A stretch of 13,355 bases of DNA from Thermoplasmatota archaeon (GCA_016929175.1 JAFGJI010000179.1:1-13355); one strand, 5' to 3'; counted from the stretch's first letter, positions 5,289 through 12,832 are shown. The notes: generated by a model from the sequence alone, not told the origin. Numbers and translations: made by a program.

Positions 5289-7136
5289 ATGGTCGATGAA
5301 GAGATAGAACCCGGAACCCTGAAAGCCATACTGGAAGGTATAAATGAATCCATCGTGATCATCGGTATCGATGGGACCATACAACTGGCCAATCCCAGTG
5401 CTCAAAGGATGTTCGAACTGTCCTCGAAACCTGTAGGCAGAAAATTCTTCGATCTGGGGATCTTCGATGGGGAAACGACCTCGGAGATCAAAGAACTTTT
5501 CTTCAACCGTTACAATATCAAAGATGATACACCTCAGGAGTTCAGAGCGGCATTCAGAGATGGTACGGTGAAATGGCTCAGGATCGATCCCACTTTCATA
5601 AAGGACGGCAAAGGAAATGTCATCAGTGTCGCAGCGGTCATCGAGGATATCACCGAGAGAAAAGGATACGAACAAGCCCTGATCGAATCGGAGACGAGGT
5701 TCGGGACAGTGGTGGAAAGCCTGCAGGAAGGCCTGGGAATAACGGATGCAAGCGGGAACATAGTCCATGCAAACACCTCGCTTTCCAAACTCTGCGGATA
5801 TGGCAGGAAGGAGCTCATTGGCATGAACCTTTCCGACCTTATCGACGGAAATGGGCTGGAGTTGATCAAAGAGAGGGGGGGGCACAGGAAGAGGGGCACC
5901 TCCAAGGTCTATGAATCCCGCATAACCCGAAAGGATGGAGTCATCGTAGAGGTAATGATATCCATCGCTCCCTGGACAAGCGAGACAGGTGAGCATTTAG
6001 GGTCCATCGGCCTGCTCCTGGACATATCCGAACGTAAAAAGGCCGAGAAAGCACTTATCGACAACGAGGAGAAATACAGGGCGACGGTGGAGCAAAGTGC
6101 AGAGAACATCTACATATACGACATCGAGACAAACACCATAGTGGAATCCAATCCCGCGATCCAGGAACTCCTGGGTTATACCCCCGAAGAGATGAGGGGA
6201 CTCAGGCCTTCCGATTTCATAGCGCACTCGGAAAAGAACATCCAGGACCAAATAGACCGTGTTCTAAAAGATGGAAAAGCGATCGTTGGAGAACGAACGT
6301 ATTTCAGAAAGGACGGTTCTTTGGTGGAGGTCGAGGTCAGCGCCGGTCATATCAAGCACGGCGACAGGTCCATGCTCTGCGTTGTTTCCAGGGATGTTAC
6401 CGAGAAGAAGAAGGCAAGGGACCTGCTGATAGAGGAGCGAAACAGGGCGGAAGAAGAAAGGAACAGGGCGGAATTCTACCTCGACCTGCTCGCGCACGAC
6501 ATAGGAAACCTGCACCACGGGATCCTCACCGGCATCGACATGGTCCAGCTCTCGGAAGCGAACCCGGAAAGAAGGGAGAGGTCGCTCAAGCTGGTTAAAG
6601 ATCTGCTTCTCAGGTCCATCAAACTGGTTGACAATGTGATGACCTTTTCCAGCCTTCGGTCCCTGCCGCTTCAGAAAAGACCCATGGACCTCCGTCCGAT
6701 GCTGGAAAAAAGTGTTGCTTCGGCCAGGGAGGCCATGCCGGCAAAGGAACTTGAACATCACATCGATTGGGGATCGGGGGATGTCAGGGTGCTCGCAGAA
6801 CCTTTGCTCCAGGAGGCTTTCTTCAACATCTATCATAACGCAATGAAATACCAGAAAGAAGGGGTCGTCCAGATCGAAACCTCCGTTTCGGTCAGGGATG
6901 GCAATGCAGTTATCCAGATCTCCGACAACGGGCCCGGGATCCCTGATGACAGGAAGAGCACGATCTTCGACCGGGTCAAGGATCCCATGAAAAGACTCCA
7001 CACCGGTCTCGGGATGGCGATCGTCAAGGCCCTTGTCCAGAGATATGACGGATCGGTCCAGGTCGCGGATCGCATCAAGGGCGATCATACGAAGGGGTCC
7101 CGGTTCATCATATCGATACCCAATTCACAAGAGTGA
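5289..7136 (+). CDS. Soluble sensor histidine kinase with three PAS domains
   Basis: 615 residues, no TM segment or signal peptide, so a cytoplasmic sensor. There are three tandem PAS/PAC units: about 10-125 (ends VIEDITERKGYEQAL), 132-250 (ends LLLDISERKKAEKAL) and 258-375 (ends VVSRDVTEKKKARDLL). A short charged coiled coil follows (376-395, with the repeat EERNRAE). The phosphoacceptor region is FYLDLLAHDIGNLHHGIL with H403, the variant H-box common in archaeal kinases. The ATPase domain has the N box (E509-N513-N517 in EAFFNIYHNAMKY), G1 DNGPGIP (D546) and G2 GLGMAIVK (573-580). All catalytic motifs look intact. No response regulator is in the window, so it is an orphan kinase here. The downstream membrane protein starts 69 bases after its stop. 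Ligand or cofactor of the PAS domains cannot be told from sequence. Confidence 0.95.
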   Translation: MVDEEIEPGTLKAILEGINESIVIIGIDGTIQLANPSAQRMFELSSKPVGRKFFDLGIFDGETTSEIKELFFNRYNIKDDTPQEFRAAFRDGTVKWLRIDPTFIKDGKGNVISVAAVIEDITERKGYEQALIESETRFGTVVESLQEGLGITDASGNIVHANTSLSKLCGYGRKELIGMNLSDLIDGNGLELIKERGGHRKRGTSKVYESRITRKDGVIVEVMISIAPWTSETGEHLGSIGLLLDISERKKAEKALIDNEEKYRATVEQSAENIYIYDIETNTIVESNPAIQELLGYTPEEMRGLRPSDFIAHSEKNIQDQIDRVLKDGKAIVGERTYFRKDGSLVEVEVSAGHIKHGDRSMLCVVSRDVTEKKKARDLLIEERNRAEEERNRAEFYLDLLAHDIGNLHHGILTGIDMVQLSEANPERRERSLKLVKDLLLRSIKLVDNVMTFSSLRSLPLQKRPMDLRPMLEKSVASAREAMPAKELEHHIDWGSGDVRVLAEPLLQEAFFNIYHNAMKYQKEGVVQIETSVSVRDGNAVIQISDNGPGIPDDRKSTIFDRVKDPMKRLHTGLGMAIVKALVQRYDGSVQVADRIKGDHTKGSRFIISIPNSQE

Positions 7137-7162
7137 TCGGGCAGCCCTTCGATGCCTTCAGA

Positions 7163-7176
7163 ACAAACCTTTTCTA
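7163..7176 (+). promoter_or_regulatory. BRE/TATA-like element for the PKD protein
   Basis: ACAAACCTTTTCTA closely matches ACAAAACCTTTTTCTA upstream of the zinc-ribbon gene (12871-12886), at nearly the same distance from the start codon (about 43 versus 47 bases). It predicts a start point near 7199 and a seven-base leader. A second AT-rich candidate, CAATATATT, is at 7191-7199. Confidence 0.4.
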
Positions 7177-7205
7177 CCAAATAGATTGTTCAATATATTG
7201 GTGAC

Positions 7206-8300
7206 ATGATGGAGGAACCTGGAAGCAGGGAACGGGAAAAGGTCAGGAAAGAGGAGAAGATGGGTGTCGGGGATGAGCACCGGGGGCCTTCCCCGGGCAT
7301 CATCATCATTGCCGCTGCTGTGGTATTAGTGTTGATCATCGGCGCCATATATCTTATAGCATCCTCGGGTTCGGATGTGGAGAGCCTGGCGGTCGGAAAC
7401 ATAGAGAAAGGGGTTGACGGTATCTCATTCGACATCATGGCAACACCGTCAGGTTTCGGGGAGTATACCGGGGATGTAATGGTCGAGATCGGCTTCGAAT
7501 ACCTGGAAGGTCCCATTTTCTCTGAAAAGGTCCACATCAACGATGGGTGGGGTTTCATGGAGGTTGATTACACCGATTTCGTGTGGGGGAACGGAGAATA
7601 CACCGTGACCGTCAAGGCGGACGGAAAGGAAGCCCGGAATACAATGGTGTTCTTCAATATCGTAACCGCCCTTGACATCCAATGGCAGGGGCTCAATTCC
7701 GATGGGACAGGAGAGACGCCCGCCTTCCAGGTGGAGATCGATATACAGTACATGTTCGGAAACAACACACGACCACTTTCCTCCCTGCCCCGGGGTTACG
7801 ACCTCAACGGGATCATCGAGAGGCCGGAGGGGTCGGACATCACCATATCCTCCGACGAATTTTCACCGAGCCTCATCAAACTGCAGAAAAGGGTGGATCA
7901 CGATTCTGCGGGAACATACACGATATCCGGGACCCTTGTCAATACATTCTGCCATCCCGATTCCACCTTCAGGACCGTTACCATCGATAACAATGTCACC
8001 TTTGATTTCAATGCAGACCCTTTCGCCGATGCTGGGGAAGATATCAGCATTGCACTGTCCGAAGGAGAGGCGGTGGTAAATTTGGATGCATCAGGGTCAT
8101 GGGATGATGGTTCAATTGTGGAATACCGTTGGGAATTCGGGGACGGGAGCACCGAAACGAGCGGCGCTCCGGTGATCCAGCACACTTATACCTCGGAAGG
8201 TACCTATTATGTGGAACTGACAGTGACGGACGATACTGGAAAGACCTCGGAGAACCAGGGTGGGACAGCATCCTCTGTCAAGATCACCGTTAACGCATAA
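7206..8300 (+). CDS. Membrane-anchored extracellular protein with a C-terminal PKD domain
   Basis: 364 residues. A charged N-terminal tail (1-30) precedes one hydrophobic anchor (about 32-53, IIIIAAAVVLVLIIGAIYLI), so an N-in/C-out single-pass protein is predicted. Residues 55-270 are beta-rich and unrecognised; they may hold two Ig-like modules. Residues 273-363 are a PKD domain: ADAGEDISIALSEGEAVVNLDASGSWDDGSIVEYRWEFGDGS, then HTYTSEGTYYVELTVTDDTGKTS. PKD domains are common adhesion or surface modules in archaeal proteins. The start at 7206 has GGTGA very close upstream. ATG 7260 (Met19), preceded by GAGGAG, is an alternative that keeps the TM segment. It lies 69 bases after the kinase gene and may be read with it, but it has its own promoter-like element. 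Not clearly a substrate of any neighbour. Confidence 0.85.
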   Translation: MMEEPGSREREKVRKEEKMGVGDEHRGPSPGIIIIAAAVVLVLIIGAIYLIASSGSDVESLAVGNIEKGVDGISFDIMATPSGFGEYTGDVMVEIGFEYLEGPIFSEKVHINDGWGFMEVDYTDFVWGNGEYTVTVKADGKEARNTMVFFNIVTALDIQWQGLNSDGTGETPAFQVEIDIQYMFGNNTRPLSSLPRGYDLNGIIERPEGSDITISSDEFSPSLIKLQKRVDHDSAGTYTISGTLVNTFCHPDSTFRTVTIDNNVTFDFNADPFADAGEDISIALSEGEAVVNLDASGSWDDGSIVEYRWEFGDGSTETSGAPVIQHTYTSEGTYYVELTVTDDTGKTSENQGGTASSVKITVNA

Positions 8301-8341
8301 CTGAAGCGCCAGGATGCTCATATGTCCGTTCCCGATACATG

Positions 8342-8350
8342 CAGAAAAAA
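8342..8350 (-). terminator. T-run after the methyltransferase gene
   Basis: Minus strand reads CCATTTTTTTCTGC about 65 bases after the stop at 8414, seven T in a row. Preceding pairing (CCGG/CCGG) is weak, so this is an oligo-T type terminator at best. Confidence 0.35.
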
Positions 8351-8413
8351 ATGGCCGGTGTCCACGTCCGGGATCATGCGTATGATATCGTTATTGTTCC
8401 TTTGCAGGAGAGA

Positions 8414-9685
8414 TCATATACCTCGATCCTCCATCTTCTCGAGGACAAGGTATCCTCCTGCTTTGAAGAGCTGGACCTTCTTCCTGCCATTCAGGTTCTC
8501 CTCAAGCCCGAGTCGAACCTTCCAGTATTCTTCAGGGTCGATACCATACCTCAGAGTCACCTTTCCTGCTCCAAGCATGATCAGGGTTGTGTTCAAGTCC
8601 CTGTCCGGGACACCGGCAGCAAGTATCCTGTAACCCTGTTTGAGGAACGGGTGATCGATCCTTTCATTCGAAACCAGGAGAACACGCCTACCGTCCAGTC
8701 CATGAACGGACACATGTTCCCCCATACCCGCCACAAGTTGTGAGGTGAGGTCTGACCTTACAACGGAAGGGTCAACCTCGTAAGCATAACATCCGACCCT
8801 CTCTCCGGTTATCGGTCGATCGACAAGAGCGGACCCTGGAATTCCTTTCAACACTTCCCCTCCAGGGAGCAATACCGCAGACCTCTCGCAGACATACAGG
8901 TTTCCCGTATAGAGGTTCAACCGGTTCAATCTGCCCTCAATTGACACATACTCTGCTTCGCATCTGAAATCCACCTTATCCATGGAGATGTAGGGGGGCA
9001 CTTCGAAGCACGATCCCGCGGCAATGTCCCCGTACGACCGAAGGACCTTCCTCGGATCGGGGACCATCTCGCTGAGCTCCCTCCTAACCGAGACCGGTGG
9101 TCTCGCAGGATCGCAGAATATCGCACATCCTTCCTCGGCCATGCCGATCGGGACATGATCGAAACAATCTCCGTTCACTATTGTCACGTTCGAGATCTTA
9201 CGGGATATACAGTTCATGAGCGCTACGAGGCAGTTCAGCGGGTCGATGTCAACGGCAATGACCCTGTCCGATACCTTGGAGAGAGAAAGCACCTGGCCTC
9301 CCTGACCGCAGGTGACATCGACCACCTGCGGTCCTGCAAGCCTGCGGGCACAATGTTCTGCAGCGATCTCCGGGGTTGCCCAGCGGAGGCCTTCGGATGT
9401 GAAGAACAGGTCAGATCCATCAATGTATTTTTGCCGCGTTCTTTTTCGGGTCAAGACCATATCCAAAATTACGTCCATCTGCGAGTGTTCGAACCCCATC
9501 ATTTCCAGTGGAGAACGGAGCGCCATCCCGTGGACCCCCGAGGATGCCAGCTTCCATGCCTTATCCACGGCTTCCATTATTGCGGGCAGAGATGATCCTT
9601 GTAAGGATGTCAACGAGATCAATCTGTCCGCTTCGGACCCTTCTTTTTCGATCGAGGATGTGTCGATGATGTATGAAGCGGCCAT
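8414..9685 (-). CDS. SAM-dependent methyltransferase with THUMP-like C-terminal domain
   Basis: 423 residues. The Rossmann methyltransferase core starts near 90: LFFTSEGLRWATPEIAAEHCARRL, SAM motif I VVDVTCGQGGQ (121-131), VIAVDIDP (142-149), motif IV FCDPARPP (190-197). The C-terminus (about 350-416; RILAAGVPDRDLNTTLIMLGAGKVTLRYG and LFKAGGYLVLEKM) resembles the THUMP-like domain found after this type of methyltransferase. The family is thought to act on RNA, but the substrate is not known to me. Residues 1-90 are helical and unassigned. The DPAR motif is unlike the NPPY of amino-methyltransferases, so N6-adenine methylation is not suggested. The minus-strand TATA (shared with the ribosomal operon) lies 30 bases from ATG, giving a leader of only a few bases. 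It is divergent from L18e, a hint of a role in translation. Confidence 0.82.
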   Translation of the reverse strand: MAASYIIDTSSIEKEGSEADRLISLTSLQGSSLPAIMEAVDKAWKLASSGVHGMALRSPLEMMGFEHSQMDVILDMVLTRKRTRQKYIDGSDLFFTSEGLRWATPEIAAEHCARRLAGPQVVDVTCGQGGQVLSLSKVSDRVIAVDIDPLNCLVALMNCISRKISNVTIVNGDCFDHVPIGMAEEGCAIFCDPARPPVSVRRELSEMVPDPRKVLRSYGDIAAGSCFEVPPYISMDKVDFRCEAEYVSIEGRLNRLNLYTGNLYVCERSAVLLPGGEVLKGIPGSALVDRPITGERVGCYAYEVDPSVVRSDLTSQLVAGMGEHVSVHGLDGRRVLLVSNERIDHPFLKQGYRILAAGVPDRDLNTTLIMLGAGKVTLRYGIDPEEYWKVRLGLEENLNGRKKVQLFKAGGYLVLEKMEDRGI

Positions 9686-9704
9686 AGGGGGCGAGGTAGG
9701 CGGG

Positions 9705-9719
9705 ACAAAGTTTTTAAAT
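9705..9719. promoter_or_regulatory. Shared bidirectional core promoter (methyltransferase / ribosomal operon)
   Basis: ACAAAG (9705-9710) followed by TTTTTAAAT (9711-9719) is the only AT-rich core element in the 102-base gap. On the plus strand it predicts transcription from about 9741 with a 47-base leader to L18e. On the minus strand the same TTTAAAAA is 30 bases from the methyltransferase ATG, predicting an almost leaderless message. Confidence 0.6.
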
Positions 9720-9741
9720 GATGTGGGCGTAGGCGTTCAGC

Positions 9742-9757
9742 CCCACCTGATGGTGGG
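9742..9757 (+). promoter_or_regulatory. Leader hairpin at the 5' end of the ribosomal protein mRNA
   Basis: CCCACC-TGAT-GGTGGG forms six base pairs with a four-base loop, starting at the predicted transcription start. The ribosome site GGAGG (9776-9780) is downstream and not enclosed. It may stabilise the 5' end or be a binding site for a ribosomal protein controlling its own operon (inference). Confidence 0.45.
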
Positions 9758-9787
9758 ACATTCGAAAACGATGTCGGAGGAGTCAGA

Positions 9788-10150
9788 ATGGCAAGCCCAA
9801 AAAAGACCGATCCGGGGCTTGTTTCCCTCATCAGAGACCTGAAAAAGACCTCGAGGGATAACGATGCCCCAATCTGGCGAGACATCGCAAAGCGACTGGA
9901 GAAACCTTCCAGGGTATGGGCCGAGGTAAATATCTCGAGGATCGCCCTTTACACAAAGAAAGGTGAGACGCTCATCGTCCCTGGCAAGCTTCTCGGTGCT
10001 GGCGATATTGACTACCCTGTTACCGTGGCCGCTTACAAAGCGACCACCGGAGCGGCCGAAAAGATCACCGCGGCCGGCGGATCCGTGCTGAGCATTTCCC
10101 AGCTGATACGGGACAATCCCAAAGGGAAAGGCATAAGGATAATGGGGTGA
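9788..10150 (+). CDS. rpl18e: Large ribosomal subunit protein eL18 (L18e)
   Basis: 120 residues, the usual archaeal length. MASPKKTDPGLVSLIRDLKKTSRDNDAPIWRDIAKRLEKPSRVWAEVNISRI is the typical N-terminus, followed by GETLIVPGKLLGAGDIDYPVTVAAYKATTGAAEKI and GSVLSISQLIRDNPKGKGIRIMG. eL18 is present in archaea and eukaryotes, not bacteria, so this gene alone marks the domain of life. It is first in the operon L18e-L13-S9, with GGAGG seven bases before the ATG and the L13 start four bases past its stop. A 47-base leader with a hairpin is predicted. Nothing is unusual in the coding sequence. Confidence 0.98.
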   Translation: MASPKKTDPGLVSLIRDLKKTSRDNDAPIWRDIAKRLEKPSRVWAEVNISRIALYTKKGETLIVPGKLLGAGDIDYPVTVAAYKATTGAAEKITAAGGSVLSISQLIRDNPKGKGIRIMG

Positions 10151-10154
10151 GAAC

Positions 10155-10577
10155 ATGGTCGAGATCATTGATGCGAGTGGACTCATTATCGGAAGGCTCG
10201 GAACCCACGTGGCGAAGAGACTGCTTTCGGACAATGACCTGGAGATCGCTATTGTAAATTCTGAAAAGGCCATCGTTTCCGGGACACGGAAAAGGGTCAT
10301 TACATGCTACAGGGGAAAAAGGGAACTGAACCATCCCCGGAAGGGCCCCTACTTCCCCCGAATGCCCGATCGGATACTCAAGAGGACCATAAGAGGCATG
10401 CTTCCATATCAGCAGCCAAAAGGCAGGGAAGCCCTGAAAAGGGTGAAAGTATACATAGGGGTCCCGAAGGAATTCGAGGGAAAGAAGATGAAGACCGTGG
10501 CATCGGCCAGGAACACTGGACTTGAATCCTATTTGCGGCTCGAGGAGATCTCGAGGACCCTGGGAGCGAACATATGA
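10155..10577 (+). CDS. rpl13: Large ribosomal subunit protein uL13
   Basis: 140 residues of archaeal uL13. It starts MVEIIDASGLIIGRLGTHVAKRLL, the conserved entry strand and helix, then VNSEKAIVSGTRKRVITCYRGKRELNHPRKGPYFPRMPDRILKRTIRGMLPYQQPKGREALKRVKVYIGVPKEF. The RMPDRILKRTIRGMLP segment is the family signature. It sits in the 50S subunit and is an early assembly protein. It is translationally close to L18e (four-base gap) and S9 (13-base gap). Intact, no oddities. Confidence 0.98.
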   Translation: MVEIIDASGLIIGRLGTHVAKRLLSDNDLEIAIVNSEKAIVSGTRKRVITCYRGKRELNHPRKGPYFPRMPDRILKRTIRGMLPYQQPKGREALKRVKVYIGVPKEFEGKKMKTVASARNTGLESYLRLEEISRTLGANI

Positions 10578-10590
10578 AGGGGTGGCCAGA

Positions 10591-10992
10591 ATGGGAAAAC
10601 TTATTAACACCAGCGGAAAGAGAAAGAGTGCCATCGCAAGGGCCACCGTCAAGGCCGGAAAGGGACGCATCAGGGTCAATCAGAAACCTATCGAGCTCAT
10701 CGAGCCGGAGGTGGCAAGGCTGAAGATGATGGAGCCGCTCATACTTGCAAGGGAGAAGGCACAGAAGGTCGACATCAACGTTAGCGTCAAAGGCGGAGGC
10801 TTCATGGGACAGGCGGATTCGGTAAGGACCGCCATTGCCAGAGGTATCGTGGGATACTTCAACGACGATGACCTAAAAGAGCGATACCTCAAGTACGACA
10901 GAACATTACTGGTAAACGATCCAAGAAGACATCTTCCAAAGACACCCCTTGGTCGGGGGGCAAGGAAGAAGAGGCAGAAATCGTACCGTTGA
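10591..10992 (+). CDS. rps9: Small ribosomal subunit protein uS9
   Basis: 133 residues. MGKLINTSGKRKSAIARATVKAGKGRIRVNQKPIELIEPEVARLKMMEPLILA is the archaeal form, followed by INVSVKGGGFMGQADSVRTAIARGIVGYF and the basic tail DPRRHLPKTPLGRGARKKRQKSYR that reaches the decoding centre, with terminal Tyr-Arg. I use the ATG at 10591, preceded by AAGGGGTGG (10578-10586), rather than an upstream TTG/GTG-type start whose extra 23 residues overlap L13 and lack family similarity. It is the last gene of the operon: a strong hairpin terminator starts 17 bases after its stop. Many archaea continue here with rpoN and rpoK; they are absent. Confidence 0.98.
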   Translation: MGKLINTSGKRKSAIARATVKAGKGRIRVNQKPIELIEPEVARLKMMEPLILAREKAQKVDINVSVKGGGFMGQADSVRTAIARGIVGYFNDDDLKERYLKYDRTLLVNDPRRHLPKTPLGRGARKKRQKSYR

Positions 10993-11009
10993 TACAGGCA
11001 CTTGATCGC

Positions 11010-11041
11010 AGGCCTCTCAACGAGAGGCCTTTTGGTTTTTT
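11010..11041 (+). terminator. Hairpin plus T-run ending the ribosomal operon
   Basis: AGGCCTCTC (11010-11018) and GAGAGGCCT (11022-11030) are perfect complements with an AAC loop. The stem runs directly into TTTT (11030-11033) and a second run of six T (11036-11041). It has the look of an intrinsic terminator and follows S9 at once. Confidence 0.85.
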
Positions 11042-11172
11042 CTTCCGGAGATCCACGGATACGATCAGCGTTGCGGAACCTGGATATATCGTGATATGCA
11101 TAAGTTCTCTCCGTCCTGCCGTAAACAGCAGATGAGAAGGTACGATCACAACGAAGATGGGAAGGTGCTGTT

Positions 11173-11523
11173 ATGATAGTGAAGAACTCTGACGAAATAG
11201 AGAGATGTCCTGTTGTAATGGATAATGTTGAAGGTACCTGCATACAATGGCTGGTCTCCAAATTCGATGGATCTCCCAACTTCGCCATGAGACGGTTCAC
11301 ACTGGTCCCGGGCGGTAGAATAGGGCTGCATCAACACCCCTGGGAGCATGAGATATACATACTGAAGGGCTCCGGAGTGGCCTACAACGATGAAGAAAAG
11401 GTCCAGGTAAAAGCTGGCGATGTTGTGTATATACCCGGGAACGAACCCCATGGATATGACAACACAGGCGGGGATGAACTCATGTTCATCTGCATGATCC
11501 CCAACGAGGGAGATCGGAGATGA
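11173..11523 (+). CDS. Small single-domain cupin protein
   Basis: 116 residues, a one-domain beta-barrel. Cupin motif 1 is GRIGLHQHPWEHEIYILKGSG with ligands H53, H55 and E60. Motif 2 is GDVVYIPGNEPHGYDN with H93. All four metal ligands are present, so it probably binds a divalent metal. Substrate cannot be named; small cupins act as isomerases, dioxygenases or sugar/metabolite binders. AAGGTG (11162-11167) lies five bases before the ATG. Upstream, GATATATC at 11083-11090 may be its TATA region with a leader of about 60 bases. The next gene (YjbQ family) starts 60 bases after its stop and may be cotranscribed or have its own TATA (TTATTTATT near 11538). Confidence 0.92.
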   Translation: MIVKNSDEIERCPVVMDNVEGTCIQWLVSKFDGSPNFAMRRFTLVPGGRIGLHQHPWEHEIYILKGSGVAYNDEEKVQVKAGDVVYIPGNEPHGYDNTGGDELMFICMIPNEGDRR

Positions 11524-11583
11524 TGGTAAAAGGTTAGTTATTTATTCATACTATCCATTAGGAGGTCGAGCGTTTTTGGGGGT

Positions 11584-12012
11584 GTGAAGACGGCGGTATA
11601 CACTGACGAGATATACTTCACCACAAGAGGGGAGGGGGAGATAGTAGATGTTACCGACAGGATAGAGGCAGTGGTGGCAAGGTCAGGTATCACAACAGGG
11701 ATAGTTACAAGTTCCGTTGCTGGTGCAACCGCCGCGCTGACAGTGATAGAGTACGAACCCGGTCTTGTCAAGGATTTCCCTGCCATGCTGGAGAGGATAG
11801 CACCAAAAGGCATCGACTATGCACATCATTTGACCTGGAACGACGGTAACGGACACTCCCATGTAAGGGCGTCTCTTATCGGACCGGATGTGACATCCCC
11901 TGTGAGAGGGGGAAAACTTGTCAGAGGCACCTGGCAACACACTGTCTTTCTCGAATTGGATGTCCGATCCAGCAGGGACCGGGTGGTACATGTTACCGTT
12001 ATCGGAGAGTAG
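11584..12012 (+). CDS. YjbQ family protein (UPF0047 / secondary thiamine-phosphate synthase type)
   Basis: 142 residues, typical length, GTG start. Family landmarks: TAALTVIEYEPGLVKDFP (49-66), DYAHHLTWNDGNGHSHVRASLIGP (78-101), and GTWQHTVFLELDVRSSRDRVVHVTV (115-139). The His/Asn cluster (H81, H82, N89, H91, H93) is in place for the expected metal/phosphate site. The family is reported to have weak thiamine-phosphate synthase activity, but its physiological role is unsettled, so this name is only a family label. The start is supported by the frame's limits. AGGAGG at 11559-11564 is too far (about 19 bases) to be an ideal ribosome site, and GGGGG abuts the GTG. The gene ends at the edge of a 400-base gene-free stretch. 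Confidence 0.92.
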   Translation: MKTAVYTDEIYFTTRGEGEIVDVTDRIEAVVARSGITTGIVTSSVAGATAALTVIEYEPGLVKDFPAMLERIAPKGIDYAHHLTWNDGNGHSHVRASLIGPDVTSPVRGGKLVRGTWQHTVFLELDVRSSRDRVVHVTVIGE

Positions 12013-12412
12013 GGGCGCATAAGCTGTACATAACAACGGCCAGGATATGATCATATCGTGGGTAAAATGTCCCCGGGGAATAACGAGACCGATCACAGAA
12101 AGGCATAGTGCCCACTCGGGACTCTGACCCTTTCCCCGGGGTATGTGTACGATGCCTGGGTTGTCCTTTGCATCATCCCTTGACGTCACGTCTGATCGGT
12201 CAACAAGGGACCCTATTTAAGCATCGAGAGTGTATCCCCGAACATTGCCAAGGCGGATCATCGATCACCGCCGTCTTCGAAAGACGGGGACGGGCATTCA
12301 TACATCAACCCAGTATAAATCGTTTGTTGGGGTCCATCCATTTTTTGATGTCCATATAACAGAGGGAAAGATAAATGATAAATAATCGAGGTGTTTAAAG
12401 GGAGGGAAGGCC
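12013..12412. other. 400-base gene-free region rich in dyads
   Basis: I see no convincing gene. In order it holds: a perfect 14-base palindrome GATATGATCATATC (12044-12057); a 10-base inverted repeat CCCCGGGGAA (12071-12080) / TTCCCCGGGG (12132-12141) enclosing 51 bases; an inverted repeat TCCCTTG (12176-12182) / CAAGGGA (12204-12210); a TATA-like CTATTTAAG (12213-12221); hairpins GGCGG...CCGCC (12252-12272) and CCGTCTT-CGA-AAGACGG (12271-12287), which are mutually overlapping; TATAAAT (12314-12320). It may contain an RNA gene as well as the promoter of the next gene. Confidence 0.5.
12314..12320 (+). promoter_or_regulatory. TATA box, probable promoter of the two-TM protein
   Basis: TATAAAT is the clearest consensus TATA in the window; it predicts a start near 12343 and a leader of about 70 bases to ATG 12413. 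A second AT-rich element ATAAATGATAAATAAT (12371-12386) is close enough for a much shorter leader. Confidence 0.45.
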
Positions 12413-12832
12413 ATGAGCGCAATCACGAAGACCGGAGCTGCCTGGAAGAAATTCTGGCAGAAGAACAAGAGGGGCAAACTCCTCATAATATCGGTCCTTG
12501 GCACCCTTGTATTCCTGCTCAGCGCATGGGAACTGGCAGTCACCTTCGAGATCGATCCCTTCATTGATATGGAGATACCGGGGCTTGCCGAACTTGACGA
12601 TATAGCCTGGCTGACGCTTGGGATCGGCGGGATCGTGATGATCGCCGGCTGGCTTTACTACCATGATCACTCCAAGAACTTCAAGAGGTTCAATGAGCTC
12701 ATAGACACTGATTCCAAGGCCCAGTTCGTGAGGAACATCGATGAGATCGAGGATCTGGCAGTGCAGCTCGGACCGGATTTTGAGAGACAGGTCATCGACC
12801 GAAGGAAAGAATTCCATGTGAAGACCCGTTGA
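12413..12832 (+). CDS. Two-TM membrane protein of unknown function (DUF3198-like)
   Basis: 139 residues. Two hydrophobic segments, about 22-43 (KLLIISVLGTLVFLLSAWELAV) and 63-83 (DIAWLTLGIGGIVMIAGWLYY), separated by a short acidic loop, make a hairpin anchor with both ends in the cytoplasm (positive residues on both sides). The C-terminal 50 residues, FNELIDTDSKAQFVRNIDEIEDLAVQLGPDFERQVIDRRKEF, form charged helices and resemble from memory the DUF3198 family of Thermoplasma-type archaea. I cannot verify this here. GGGAGGGAAGG lies just before the ATG. The gene is followed 85 bases later by the zinc-ribbon gene on the same strand. Function unknown. Confidence 0.85.
   Translation: MSAITKTGAAWKKFWQKNKRGKLLIISVLGTLVFLLSAWELAVTFEIDPFIDMEIPGLAELDDIAWLTLGIGGIVMIAGWLYYHDHSKNFKRFNELIDTDSKAQFVRNIDEIEDLAVQLGPDFERQVIDRRKEFHVKTR

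Noticed and set aside
5199..5996. 265-residue minus-strand ORF
   Set aside because: Shadow of the kinase's PAS domains in the opposite frame.
6264..7088. 274-residue minus-strand ORF
   Set aside because: Shadow of the kinase catalytic region, whose H, N and G boxes are intact on the plus strand.
10522..10590. Upstream extension of uS9
   Set aside because: Overlaps the end of L13 and lacks similarity to uS9; the ATG at 10591 has a good ribosome site.
11683..12189. 168-residue minus-strand ORF
   Set aside because: Antisense to the YjbQ family gene; no domain.
12108..12359. 83-residue plus-strand ORF in the gap
   Set aside because: GTG start with no ribosome site, composition not protein-like, spans the TATA boxes and hairpins.
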